Made by a program: the position numbers and the translations under genes. The notes under the pieces were generated by a model. It did no database searches and was not told where the DNA came from. It was given only the letters and a program-made list of their open reading frames with translations. Positions 16,939-25,447 of a DNA stretch of 64,000 nt are shown here, piece after piece. Origin of the DNA: WYZ-LMO2 sp038731605 (GTDB lineage: Archaea; Halobacteriota; Archaeoglobi; Archaeoglobales; Archaeoglobaceae); contig JAVYQP010000003.1 in NCBI GenBank assembly GCA_038731605.1, forward strand, positions 62,001 to 126,000. The letters are read 5' to 3'. Numbering within the stretch: the first letter of the stretch is position 1; every line of letters begins with the position of its first letter.

Positions 16939-16958
16939 CATCGAACGATCGTTCGATG
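16939..16958. promoter_or_regulatory. perfect 20-bp palindrome, probable operator (copy 1)
   Basis: CATCGAACGATCGTTCGATG is a perfect inverted repeat. It begins after the TATA box and its last three bases are the start codon of the 47-residue membrane protein gene. A repressor bound here would block transcription start. The inner 18 bases recur exactly at 28312-28329 in front of nadA, and I noticed no other copy. Operator function is inferred from position and repetition. Confidence 0.75.
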
Positions 16959-17099
16959 AGGGTCGTTGAGGTGTTGGTGGTCTTATTGGCTATGTGCGTT
17001 CCATTTGTCGCAATAAAAAGCACGAATTTGGCTACGTATCTCTACTGGACCGTAGTTTCAGCTCTGTATCTCATCTACGTGGCTTTGAAGAGGTGGTAG
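16956..17099 (+). CDS. 47-residue two-helix membrane protein, likely symporter small subunit
   Basis: This small protein has two hydrophobic segments (about 5-20 and 25-42) joined by a short polar loop (KSTN) and ends in KRW. It ends one base before the ATG of an SSS-family symporter. Some SSS transporters, such as PanF with YhdT, have a small membrane partner encoded directly upstream, so I infer an accessory subunit. The start ATG is fixed by the TATA box 22-31 bases upstream. I recognise no family. Confidence 0.6.
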   Translation: MRVVEVLVVLLAMCVPFVAIKSTNLATYLYWTVVSALYLIYVALKRW

Positions 17100-17100
17100 A

Positions 17101-18462
17101 ATGTTGATCTACGCCCTTGTGCTCTATCTGCTCATAGGAACGTTGATCGCAGTATATGCGATGAGAAAAGTCAAATCCGAGGAAGACTACTACATCGGGG
17201 GCAGAAAGCTCAGTGGCGTAGTCTCAGCGCTAACGTATGCTGCGACAACGTATTCTGCGTTCATGATGATTGGACTCGTTGGGCTTAGCTACGTTTCCGG
17301 CGTTGGTGCGCTTGGCTTCGAGCTCTTCTACTTGGTCGGAACAATAATGCTCCTCTCGTATTATGCTCCAAAGATCTGGAAGTTGGGGAGGGAAAAAGGT
17401 TTGGTAACTCCAGGGGATTTGTTGGCGACCAGATACGGGGATAAAAGTGCCAAACTCCTCGCAATTTTGGTCGCAATCGCTTTAATTCCGTATACATCGC
17501 TACAAGTGATAAGCATATCTCTGCTCCTGAGCAAGGAAATCGGCTTCGAAACTGGGATCATTCTTTCTGCAACCATTATTGCTCTATGGGCTTTTCTCGG
17601 CGGTCTGCGAAGTGTTGCTTGGACCGATGCAATCTTTGGGGTTTTCATGCTTCTAATGGCTATAACTGCGGTTGTATTTGCGACAGCTCTGCTACCAAGC
17701 TCCGACTTCTCAAGGCTTGGAGAACTCCTATACGTTCCGAACAGCTTTTGGAGATACGAAGTCTTCGTTTCCTACACACTTCCTTGGTTCTTCTTCGCTT
17801 TAACGAACCCCCAGGTGGTTCAAAGAATCTTCATTCCCAAAGACGAGGCGAGCTTGAAAAGAATGGTGATCCTCTTTGGAATCTTCGGACTGCTATACAC
17901 CGTGCTCGTCACGTTCCTTGGACTTCAGCTTAGACTTCTAACGGAACACGGAGCATTTCCAAAGATTGCCGACCGAGACCTCGTTACTCCAAAGTTCCTG
18001 GAGCTCATGCCAAAGGAGCTTAGCGTCGCTGTTGCGATCAGCATCTTCGCCGCTGCGATAACGACTGCGAACTCCATCGTGCTAACCCTGGCTTCGATGT
18101 TCTCGAGGGACGTGATGAGAACTCGAAGCGTTATCGCTGGAAGAATCTTTGTAGTTGCAATAACAATCGCAATAGCGCTTTTTGCAATCCAAAGACCAGC
18201 ATACATCGTCGACTTAGCTGTTATGAGTTCCACAATTCTTCTTTGCCAACTACCGCTGATCTTCGGAATTTTCCACTGGAAAAGGGGAGCGGACTTTTCA
18301 GCGATCGCAACCCTCTTTGCGGGCTTCACAACTGCGGTAGCGTTGTATTACACGAAGGCAACGCTTGGGATTCCCATAGGTGTGTGGGTAATTGCGATTT
18401 CCTTCGCAACCTTCTTCGTTGTTTCGACGGTTGAGAAAAAATTTAAGCTCGAGAGACCCTAA
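17101..18462 (+). CDS. SSS-family sodium:solute symporter
   Basis: This 453-residue membrane protein has about 12-13 helices and SSS landmarks: EDYYIGGRKLSG in the first loop, AATTYSAFMMIGLVGLSY, GLRSVAWTDAIFGVFML (the sodium-symporter signature region) and AITTANSIVLTLASMFSRDV. It imports a small solute with sodium. The substrate (for example pantothenate, a monocarboxylate or an amino acid) cannot be read from sequence. The operon's palindrome, shared with nadA, raises the possibility of an NAD precursor such as nicotinate. Zinc-ribbon and HdrD-like genes follow. Confidence 0.88.
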   Translation: MLIYALVLYLLIGTLIAVYAMRKVKSEEDYYIGGRKLSGVVSALTYAATTYSAFMMIGLVGLSYVSGVGALGFELFYLVGTIMLLSYYAPKIWKLGREKGLVTPGDLLATRYGDKSAKLLAILVAIALIPYTSLQVISISLLLSKEIGFETGIILSATIIALWAFLGGLRSVAWTDAIFGVFMLLMAITAVVFATALLPSSDFSRLGELLYVPNSFWRYEVFVSYTLPWFFFALTNPQVVQRIFIPKDEASLKRMVILFGIFGLLYTVLVTFLGLQLRLLTEHGAFPKIADRDLVTPKFLELMPKELSVAVAISIFAAAITTANSIVLTLASMFSRDVMRTRSVIAGRIFVVAITIAIALFAIQRPAYIVDLAVMSSTILLCQLPLIFGIFHWKRGADFSAIATLFAGFTTAVALYYTKATLGIPIGVWVIAISFATFFVVSTVEKKFKLERP

Positions 18463-18469
18463 TTTTTTC

Positions 18470-18637
18470 ATGACCCGAATCGACGACATATACTGCGCAA
18501 GATGCGGTTCCGAGTTCGATCTTGAGGTAAAAAGAACGACGAGCTATTCTGCTCCACTACATATTCCAAATCTCTACTGCCCATTCTGCGGAAGCAGAAG
18601 GCTGATGAAGAAGAAGGGGATTTTTTCCCTAAAGTGA
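18470..18637 (+). CDS. small zinc-ribbon protein
   Basis: This 55-residue protein has two CxxC knuckles, CARCGSEF near the start and CPFCGSRR near the end, the pattern of a rubredoxin-like zinc ribbon. Function unknown. ATG 18470 lies eight bases after the symporter stop, and the HdrD-like gene follows four bases later, so all are probably on one transcript. Confidence 0.7.
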   Translation: MTRIDDIYCARCGSEFDLEVKRTTSYSAPLHIPNLYCPFCGSRRLMKKKGIFSLK

Positions 18638-18641
18638 TCTT

Positions 18642-19703
18642 ATGCTTTCGGAGTCTACGCTTTCAACCTGTATCCAGTGTGGCGTTTGCTCGTCTTCGTG
18701 CAGTATGAGGTTCAACATGAACATAAGAAAGGCGGTCGCGAGCTATATTAGCCAAAGATCCTTCTGGACTCCAGAACTCTGGAACTGCACGAACTGCCTT
18801 ATTTGCCAAGAGAGATGCCCTCGTGGAATCAAACTCGTCGAAGCGATAAACGAGGCAAGGGCTGAGACCGTTGAAAAAGGCGAATTGCCAAAGGATCTGA
18901 AGGGGTTCCTCGAAAATATCCAGAAGTTTTCGAATCCCTTTGGAGCTTTAAAAAGACCGAGTTTTGAAGCAAAAACCGCAAAGAAGGGCGATTTCGAGTT
19001 CCTTCTCTTCCTTGGCTGTTCTGTCTACGATCAAAGAGTTGAAAAAGTTGCAAAGAAGGCTATAGAATTGCTAAAGATGGCGAAAGTCGATTTTGCGATT
19101 CTCAAAAAAGAGCTGTGTTGCGGAAACGATGTGAAGGCGATTGGTGAAAAAGGACTCTTTGAGCTGTTGAAAGAAGAGAACTCGAAGGTTTTTGAAGAAC
19201 TCGGCGTGAAGAAGATCATAACGATCTCCCCGCACTGCTACAATGCGCTGAAAAACTACTACGGGATCGAGACTTACCATATAGCTCAAGTTCTGCTTGA
19301 AAAAGTTGAGAGCGCAGAGCTAAGGTTTTCAAGCACCTTGGAATTCAGAGCAACGTATCACGATCCGTGCTACCTTTCGAGGCACAACAACGTCGTCGAA
19401 GAGCCGAGGGCTCTGCTAAGCTCTGTTCCTGGGATTGAGCTCGTGGAGATGCAGAGAAATCGAAAGCTTTCGCTTTGTTGCGGGGGCGGGAGCGGAGGGA
19501 TTGTTCGAGACTTTCGATGGAGACCTTCTACGGAAAGGATAAGAGAGGCTATGCTGACTGGAAGCGAAATACTTGCAACTTCCTGCCCCTTCTGCTTAGT
19601 AATGCTTGAAGATGCGGTTAAAACAAAAAATTCAGGGTTAAGAGTCTTCGATGTCGTCGAAATTCTATACTCTGCGATCACTGGCTCTCCGTTGACTCCT
19701 TGA
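18642..19703 (+). CDS. HdrD-like Fe-S oxidoreductase (two CCG domains)
   Basis: This 353-residue soluble protein has two N-terminal 4Fe-4S sites (CIQCGVCSSSC and CTNCLICQERCP) and two CCG domains (LGCSVYDQR...LCCGND...SPHCYNAL; HDPCYLSRHNN...LCCGGGSGG...SCPFCLVML). This is the HdrD/GlcF architecture: electrons pass to noncubane clusters to reduce disulfides or oxidise hydroxyacids. It is closely similar to the C-terminal part of the membrane protein at 39972. Its end overlaps the FKBP gene by 26 bases (convergent). The partner is unknown. Confidence 0.85.
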   Translation: MLSESTLSTCIQCGVCSSSCSMRFNMNIRKAVASYISQRSFWTPELWNCTNCLICQERCPRGIKLVEAINEARAETVEKGELPKDLKGFLENIQKFSNPFGALKRPSFEAKTAKKGDFEFLLFLGCSVYDQRVEKVAKKAIELLKMAKVDFAILKKELCCGNDVKAIGEKGLFELLKEENSKVFEELGVKKIITISPHCYNALKNYYGIETYHIAQVLLEKVESAELRFSSTLEFRATYHDPCYLSRHNNVVEEPRALLSSVPGIELVEMQRNRKLSLCCGGGSGGIVRDFRWRPSTERIREAMLTGSEILATSCPFCLVMLEDAVKTKNSGLRVFDVVEILYSAITGSPLTP

Positions 19704-20394
19704 TCTCAGCCTTCACTTCTTCGATTTTCGCAACTTCTCCTTTCTCGAACTTCTCCACTATCTTGATCTCGCCGAGGTTGAGGAGTCTGAACGCATCCCT
19801 CACAACTCTATACCTTCCGATCAGAAACAGCTGGTTGAGATACGAGTCTGTTGGAACTTCGACAACCGCTTTGTCTGCGTTGATCGCCACCTCTTTTACT
19901 TCAACGCCAGTGTGTATCAAGAAAAGAGCCTTAAGCTTATCTTCTGGCTTTTCAAGCTTTTCCTTGACCTCGTATTCAAAAGTTATCTTCTTCCCGGCGA
20001 GCGGATGGTTGAAGTCCACTACGACTCTTCTGCCAACGATTCGCTCAACTGTCCCGATTTTGTCCCCAATTCTGACTCTCTGCCCAACTTGCGGAGTCTC
20101 TTTGAACCTCGTTATGCTAAAAGTGTCCTTTTTGTTCGGGTCGTATTCCCCAAAGCCCTTCTCTGGAGAAACGACGACGACTCCCTTGTATCCCACTTCC
20201 TTGCCAACGATATCTTCTTCGAATCCCTTCAAAACATGTCCTTCTCCGAGAACAATGTATATATCGCCATAGCGAGTGTTCTCGTTGAAAATCCCTTCTC
20301 TTTTTGCAATTTCAGCGTCTGTCGTATCTATTACTCTCCCATCCTCGAGCTTTGCTGTGTAGCTGACTCTAACGAAATCGCCGATCGAGAGCAT
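19678..20394 (-). CDS. FKBP-type peptidyl-prolyl isomerase (SlyD-like, long archaeal form)
   Basis: This 238-residue protein has the archaeal FKBP pattern: GDFVRVSYTAKLEDGRVIDTT, the IF insert (about 80-130, VVVSPEKGFGEYDPNK) and DFNHPLAGKKITFEYEVKE. A C-terminal extension of about 80 residues is typical of the long archaeal FKBPs. It catalyses proline isomerisation and acts as a chaperone. ATG 20394 is preferred; the longer frame would leave no space for the divergent aglB promoter. Confidence 0.9.
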   Translation of the reverse strand: MLSIGDFVRVSYTAKLEDGRVIDTTDAEIAKREGIFNENTRYGDIYIVLGEGHVLKGFEEDIVGKEVGYKGVVVVSPEKGFGEYDPNKKDTFSITRFKETPQVGQRVRIGDKIGTVERIVGRRVVVDFNHPLAGKKITFEYEVKEKLEKPEDKLKALFLIHTGVEVKEVAINADKAVVEVPTDSYLNQLFLIGRYRVVRDAFRLLNLGEIKIVEKFEKGEVAKIEEVKAEIKESTESQ

Positions 20395-20473
20395 ATCACC
20401 ACCTTCTCCACGAGCTTTGCATCTGCATATATCTTTACCGCAAAGTCTATTAATTGCACGCAATCCTTAGAGC

Positions 20474-22975
20474 ATGACTCTCAAAGATAAGCTACCTTTG
20501 CTACTGCTCTTAATCCCGGTGCTCTTGGCTATAAAGATCAGGATCCTAAACCCGTGGGACAGCGTTTTCACGTTTACAGTTCGCCTAAGCGAGAACGATC
20601 CGTGGTATTACTACAGGCTCATCGAGAACTGCATCCACAACTTCCCCTCACGAATCTGGTTCGACCCCATGACGCAGTATCCCTACGGAACCTTTACGCA
20701 CTTTGGACCGTTCTTAGTTTATCTGAGCGCAATAATCGCTATGCTTGCCAACGCAACAAGCGGTGAGAGCCTCAGAGCAGTCCTCGTCTTTATCCCAGCG
20801 ATTGGCGGAATTTTAACGATATTTGCAATTTTCTTCCTTGCCAACAACGTTTTTGGAAAGAAAACTGCGCTGATTTCAGCGCTCTTAATTTCCATAATCC
20901 CCGGGCAGTTCTTGCACAGGAGCATGCTCAGCTTCAACGACCACCACGTTTGGGAAGTTTTCTGGATGGCGACTTCGCTTGCGTTCTTTGTGCTCTTAAC
21001 GAAAGAGGAATGGGGCAGAAAGAGCATAATCTACGCAATTTTAGGCGGTGTAAGCTTCGGACTCTACATACTCAGTTGGGCAGCTGGGTTCACGTTTGGG
21101 TTGCTTTTAATTTCAACGCTTTTCCTCGCAATGCTCTTCAGAATAAAGATCCCAGAGAACACGTTCAAGCTAACCATGCTTTATTTCGTATCCGCAATCC
21201 TCGTCTACTCACCGTTTGCATTTAACGCCCCGAATAGCCCTGTGCTCTATTCGCCAATGCAGTTGCTGATGCTCCTTTTCTACACCGCTGTCACCTTCGT
21301 TCTCTGGCAGTTCGATTTGAGATACGACGCTGTGAGGAAAGTTATAAGGATTGGAAAAGAGACTGCACTCCTTTTGCTCGCAATCGCTGGACTTTTTGCG
21401 ATTTCAGCAATCTTTCCCGAATTTTCGATCACCATTGGGACTGTAACAGGCTACCTCCAGCCAAAAGGCGGAGCTTTGACGATTGGAGAAGTTTACCCGT
21501 TCTTCTTCCTTGGTGGATCGTTCTCCTTGGCTCCCGCATATGCGCATTTCGGAGTCACTTTCTTCTTCGCAATCCCGGCGATAGCGTATGTTGCGTTCAG
21601 GGTTTTCAAGCAGAGAGAGCTGAAAGATCTCCTAATACTCCTTTGGGCAATAGCCCTCTTCATAGCCCTCTGGGGGCAGAACAGATTCGCATACTACTTC
21701 GCTGGTGTTTGTGCAGTTTTCGCTGGTTTTGCTTTGGACAAGATTTTCGAGAAGTTCCACGTCTACAGGGCTTTCACCAACAGGAGCAAAAAGATAGATT
21801 TCAGCGTGTTTAGAGTTGTGATTGCGATTCTTTTGGCAATACTCCTCGTTTATCCGACTTACTCATTAGCAGAGGCGCAAAGCAAGGGTGTTGGAGCGAT
21901 AAACAAGCAGTGGTTCGATGCAATGGTTTGGCTCAGAAACAACACACCAGAGAATGGTTACGAGGAATACTACTACCAACTATACTCCTCCGGGAAAATT
22001 GGTGAGAAATACGAGTATCCTTTCGAGACCTATGGCGTGATTAGCTGGTGGGACTATGGGCACTGGATTTTGGCGATAGGCAAAAGGATGGCGATTGCGA
22101 ATCCGTTCCAGCAGGGAATTGGCAACTTCTACAACGAAGTCCCCGGAGCGGCACCGTTTTTTGTTGCGAGAAATGAAAGCTATGCTGAAAGAATTGCAAA
22201 TGAGCTGAACGTTCGATACGTCGTGAGCGACGTGGAGATGGCTACGGGTAAGTTCTACGCAATGGCGACTTGGGCGGAGGGAGACTTGCCTTTGGTGGAG
22301 AAGTATTACGATGGTGTTCTCTACCTGACCCAGCAGGGAAACCTTGGCATCGGTTATCAGATCCCGCCCAACGCATATCCGCTCGTGAGATTGCCGAGCA
22401 AGCTTTACTACGAGACGATGGAGGCGAAACTCCACATCTTCGATGGCTCAGGGCTTAGCCATTACAGGCTTGTCTATGAAAGTGCTCCAAGCGACGAGTG
22501 GAGTCTATACTTGGCGAATCCACAGCTGTCCCCGGTTGAGATAGCGGTTTACGAAACGATCCAACGTGCACGTTACGGCGTTGGAGCGAGCTTTGTTGCT
22601 CAAGAAATATTTATAAAATTCGCATATCTAAATCTCTACAAAGATCTTGGAATACCAGTCGACCTGAACGCAACGGGTTACGTCAAGATCTTCGAAAGAG
22701 TCAAGGGAGTGACTGTGAAGGGCAAAGCCAGCTCAGAGTTCGTAGAAGTGAACGCAACGATAAAAACGAATCAAGGAAGGGTTTTCGAATACTACCAGAA
22801 GGTCAAGGTCAACAACGGCGAATTCGAGGTTACGTTGCCGTATTCCCATGATGCGAGCTATGAAACAAAGCCAATAACACCCTATCACTTTAGATCCGGT
22901 GGAGTCGTCAAAACTCTTGAAGTGCACGAAGAGCAAGTCCTGAAGGGCGAAGTTATAAACTTCGACCTCGTTTAA
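20474..22975 (+). CDS. aglB: oligosaccharyltransferase AglB (STT3 family)
   Basis: This 833-residue protein has about 11-13 N-terminal helices and a soluble C-terminal domain. The catalytic features are the first external loop acidic motif (SENDPWYYYRLIEN), the NDHHVWE segment, and WWDYG at about residues 525-529. It moves a lipid-linked glycan onto Asn-X-Ser/Thr sequons of exported proteins. The cohesin-like surface protein in this window carries many such sequons. The length fits the short AglB type of Archaeoglobus. A TATA-like box (about 20448-20457) precedes it. Confidence 0.95.
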   Translation: MTLKDKLPLLLLLIPVLLAIKIRILNPWDSVFTFTVRLSENDPWYYYRLIENCIHNFPSRIWFDPMTQYPYGTFTHFGPFLVYLSAIIAMLANATSGESLRAVLVFIPAIGGILTIFAIFFLANNVFGKKTALISALLISIIPGQFLHRSMLSFNDHHVWEVFWMATSLAFFVLLTKEEWGRKSIIYAILGGVSFGLYILSWAAGFTFGLLLISTLFLAMLFRIKIPENTFKLTMLYFVSAILVYSPFAFNAPNSPVLYSPMQLLMLLFYTAVTFVLWQFDLRYDAVRKVIRIGKETALLLLAIAGLFAISAIFPEFSITIGTVTGYLQPKGGALTIGEVYPFFFLGGSFSLAPAYAHFGVTFFFAIPAIAYVAFRVFKQRELKDLLILLWAIALFIALWGQNRFAYYFAGVCAVFAGFALDKIFEKFHVYRAFTNRSKKIDFSVFRVVIAILLAILLVYPTYSLAEAQSKGVGAINKQWFDAMVWLRNNTPENGYEEYYYQLYSSGKIGEKYEYPFETYGVISWWDYGHWILAIGKRMAIANPFQQGIGNFYNEVPGAAPFFVARNESYAERIANELNVRYVVSDVEMATGKFYAMATWAEGDLPLVEKYYDGVLYLTQQGNLGIGYQIPPNAYPLVRLPSKLYYETMEAKLHIFDGSGLSHYRLVYESAPSDEWSLYLANPQLSPVEIAVYETIQRARYGVGASFVAQEIFIKFAYLNLYKDLGIPVDLNATGYVKIFERVKGVTVKGKASSEFVEVNATIKTNQGRVFEYYQKVKVNNGEFEVTLPYSHDASYETKPITPYHFRSGGVVKTLEVHEEQVLKGEVINFDLV

Positions 22976-22989
22976 TTTAATTCTTTTGA

Positions 22990-23550
22990 TTAAAATATCG
23001 TGATCTCAAAACCATGCGCAAAAACCGAGTAGTCCACTTTAACCCCGTAGTATCTCTCATACGCACTCTTTAGCACTTCGCACAAAAGTGCGTTGAAGTT
23101 CTTTTTCATTTTTGAGGAAACGAGAACGTGATATTCGTTTCCAACCTTCTGTATCTCCACCGCCATCGCAATGTTCATCGCAGGCAGGATGATCTTCATG
23201 AATCTCACTGCGTCCTCGAGTGATATCTTCTCGATGGGCTTCTTGTAATACCATTCCATGAGGAATCTGACCTCGTTTTCATAAACTATCCTCTCAAGGT
23301 CTCCAGAAGCTGCAGCTTCTGCGGTTTCGTAGCCTATAAGTATCATCCCAACTTCTCTGATCATTTTGAGCACGAGCAAATCCTTCTCGTTGGGCTCTTG
23401 ACCAGAGTATTCCATGAACATGTCAAACGTCTTAAGAGCGGACTCGAGCAGTCGATTGAGGCTTTCGTATCTCGGTAGCCATTTTCGTATTATTTTTTCA
23501 TAAACCTCACGATCAATAGTAGTCTGAAGACGTATGTTCCTCGCAGGCAT
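22990..23550 (-). CDS. unknown protein with N-terminal ribbon-helix-helix-like segment
   Basis: I do not recognise this 186-residue protein. The first 40 residues (RNIRLQTTIDREVYEKIIRKW...) resemble a ribbon-helix-helix DNA-binding unit, with a basic strand followed by two helices. The remainder is helical and then ends in beta-strands (EYHVLVSSKMKK, DYSVFAHGFEITIF), reminiscent of a small ligand-sensing domain. A one-component regulator is possible. It is convergent with aglB (14-base gap) and downstream of the amidohydrolase gene on the same strand. Confidence 0.55.
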   Translation of the reverse strand: MPARNIRLQTTIDREVYEKIIRKWLPRYESLNRLLESALKTFDMFMEYSGQEPNEKDLLVLKMIREVGMILIGYETAEAAASGDLERIVYENEVRFLMEWYYKKPIEKISLEDAVRFMKIILPAMNIAMAVEIQKVGNEYHVLVSSKMKKNFNALLCEVLKSAYERYYGVKVDYSVFAHGFEITIF

Positions 23551-23576
23551 GATGAGCTATTACAATTATTGAGCAT

Positions 23577-24557
23577 TTAAACTTTTCTACGTGTTAGCGA
23601 GTTTGAATCCACGATCGCCTCGATGTCGCTTTCGCTTACTCGTCTGACGATCGTCGAAATTAGATTTCTCGAATTCCTAAGTTCCCAGTCCTTTTTGAAC
23701 ACGACGTATCCATGTCTAACTCCCAGCTTTTCCCCAAAGATTCTATAACCATTGATCGAAGCTTTGAAAACTGCGAAGTCGTTCTTAACCACGATCGAGG
23801 AGAAGTGCATCTCTTCGAGCATCGATGGGTTGAAGAGCATCGCGTTGTCTGTGCCGAGCAACCATTTTTCGTAATCAGACAGTTCCCTGTAAACCCTCGG
23901 ATTTGCGACGTCGAAGAAGAAGTTCGACCTTATGCAGGAAACGATTGGGATCTCCGCCTCGATGAATTTCTCAAGGAGTGCCTCGCACATGTTCATGTGC
24001 ACAACGAAGTCTGGCTCGAGTTCAACCGCAATTTCAACGTCTCCACAGTCAACCTCGCCAGCGTGAATCGCAAAGAGCACTCCTTTTTTCCTTGCGATCT
24101 TTCTAATCTCAAAAAGTAGCTCGAGATCGTGATCCCTTGCACTGCTCATCGCAAAACCTGCGCACTCCATTTTCTCCGCTTCTTCGACGCTCTGCGGTCT
24201 TCCAAGTGCTATTACTTCGCTCACACCTTCGACAACCCTGAGCCCATCGATTCCAGATTCCCGAAAGTCTAAGAAAACCGTTGTCCCACTTTTCCTTGCG
24301 ATCTCTATCTCGTGTATCAAAGCCCTCCTCAAATCCTCGATAGAGCTGGAGCTCAAAACCCTAAACTTGTAACCCTCCGGACCGACCATCGACTTGAGCT
24401 CGAGGTAAGGCGGATCCTTTGCAATCGAGTCCCCAAGATGAGTGTGAGCGTTGAAAAACGTTGGAGTTATCACAAAATCGTCGAACTCCTCTCTGCTCTC
24501 TTCGAACACTCCCTCCACTAAGTATCCATGCCTAACTCCTTCTGAATCTATGAGCAC
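23577..24557 (-). CDS. amidohydrolase-superfamily deaminase-like enzyme
   Basis: This protein of about 326 residues has the metal-binding motif NAHTHLGDS, a later HAGEV (third histidine), HMNMCEALLEKF (fourth) and the catalytic aspartate region GTDNAM. These place it in the chlorohydrolase/adenosine-deaminase-like branch (COG0402 type). I prefer GTG 24557, just past the upstream stop; ATG 24593 or TTG 24599 would overlap the upstream gene. The substrate is unknown. The aminofutalosine deaminase role known for some amidohydrolases is a speculative option, since mqn genes are present but no MqnB. Confidence 0.75.
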   Translation of the reverse strand: MLIDSEGVRHGYLVEGVFEESREEFDDFVITPTFFNAHTHLGDSIAKDPPYLELKSMVGPEGYKFRVLSSSSIEDLRRALIHEIEIARKSGTTVFLDFRESGIDGLRVVEGVSEVIALGRPQSVEEAEKMECAGFAMSSARDHDLELLFEIRKIARKKGVLFAIHAGEVDCGDVEIAVELEPDFVVHMNMCEALLEKFIEAEIPIVSCIRSNFFFDVANPRVYRELSDYEKWLLGTDNAMLFNPSMLEEMHFSSIVVKNDFAVFKASINGYRIFGEKLGVRHGYVVFKKDWELRNSRNLISTIVRRVSESDIEAIVDSNSLTRRKV

Positions 24558-24561
24558 CCCC

Positions 24562-25224
24562 CTATATCCAGATGAACTTGCACGCCTCCTCATATCCAAC
24601 TTCTACGACCGTGTCAACGAAGGCGATGTGCTTTCTTATGAGTTCAAGCCATTGCTCGTCGCTTATATCCTCTCCGCTCATCTCCCGAAATGCAAGCTCG
24701 TAAATTTTATCGATCGGTCTCCTAAAATCATATACCGCAACTTTTTTCACTTCAAAGTCCTTTTCAAGCACACTTTCGACTTCCGGTGGGAGATTTAGGC
24801 ATGCGTTCAATTCCCCTGCGTTGTCACGTATTTTCATCTCAACGAACTCCGCAGAACTTTCTCGAATCGCAATATCTTTGAATATCACATCTTTCCACTC
24901 TTCGACGTCTATACCTTTGAGCTTCGATCTTAAAACGAGCTTAGCGAGCTCAATTTGAATTTCTCTCCTCTCCTGTGAAGCCTTTGTGTCTAAATAGCAG
25001 TAAATCCGAATTCCACTTTCCCAGCAGAACCTGAGGATGGGCTCACAGGATTTCAAATCTTGCGAGTATCCGAGATCAGGCGTGGGAAGGATCTTGTTTA
25101 CGAGGTATGGCTCAAAATGCTCTGGCAAATCCAAGAAAACGACTTCAAAGCCCTTATGCTTCATAAGTTCGACAACTTTCTCCCGATTCCAAGCTGTGTT
25201 CACGGACAGAAAATTCACGATCAC
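24562..25224 (-). CDS. unknown archaeal protein
   Basis: I do not recognise this 220-residue protein. It begins with a hydrophobic strand and helix (IVNFLSVNTAWNREKVVELM), then alternating strands and helices (FEVVFLDLPEHFEPYL, IRIYCYLDTKAS), and ends in acidic helices. The alpha/beta pattern is a little like TraB/ChaN-type proteins, but the key motifs are absent. It starts at GTG (25224 or 25218) and precedes the amidohydrolase gene, probably in one operon. Confidence 0.55.
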   Translation of the reverse strand: MIVNFLSVNTAWNREKVVELMKHKGFEVVFLDLPEHFEPYLVNKILPTPDLGYSQDLKSCEPILRFCWESGIRIYCYLDTKASQERREIQIELAKLVLRSKLKGIDVEEWKDVIFKDIAIRESSAEFVEMKIRDNAGELNACLNLPPEVESVLEKDFEVKKVAVYDFRRPIDKIYELAFREMSGEDISDEQWLELIRKHIAFVDTVVEVGYEEACKFIWI

Positions 25225-25286
25225 AAAAAATGACGGTTAGATCGAGATAAAAGTTTTTGGTCAGTATTGCATCAGAAAAATAAAAG

Positions 25287-25383
25287 TCCCGCCTCCCGGA
25301 TTTGAACCGGGGACACCGGGATCTCCGCTTGCGCGGAGGCGCAAACTACAGTCCCGCGCTCTCCCAGGCTGAGCTAAGGCGGG
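25287..25383 (-). tRNA. tRNA-Tyr (anticodon GTA) with 23-base intron
   Basis: On the minus strand the acceptor stem CCCGCCT pairs with AGGCGGG, followed by discriminator A. The anticodon stem CGGGA/TCCCG closes around CTGTAG-intron-A, giving anticodon GTA. The intron (25323-25345) sits at the canonical position between bases 37 and 38 and contains the hairpin TTGCGC/GCGCAA expected around an archaeal bulge-helix-bulge splice site. The mature length is 74 bases. CCA is not encoded. Confidence 0.93.
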
Positions 25384-25447
25384 TTTAACGTCTCTTTGAC
25401 TTTTTGCATAAAAGCATTGCGGTCGATGATCGTAGGTTATAGAGCTG

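Noticed and set aside
16379..16969. 196-codon open frame on the plus strand
   Set aside because: It is antisense to the adenosine-specific kinase gene, has no recognisable protein pattern and crosses the promoter and operator of the symporter operon.
19912..20490. 192-codon open frame on the plus strand
   Set aside because: It is antisense to the FKBP gene and low in protein-like features; the FKBP reading is unambiguous.
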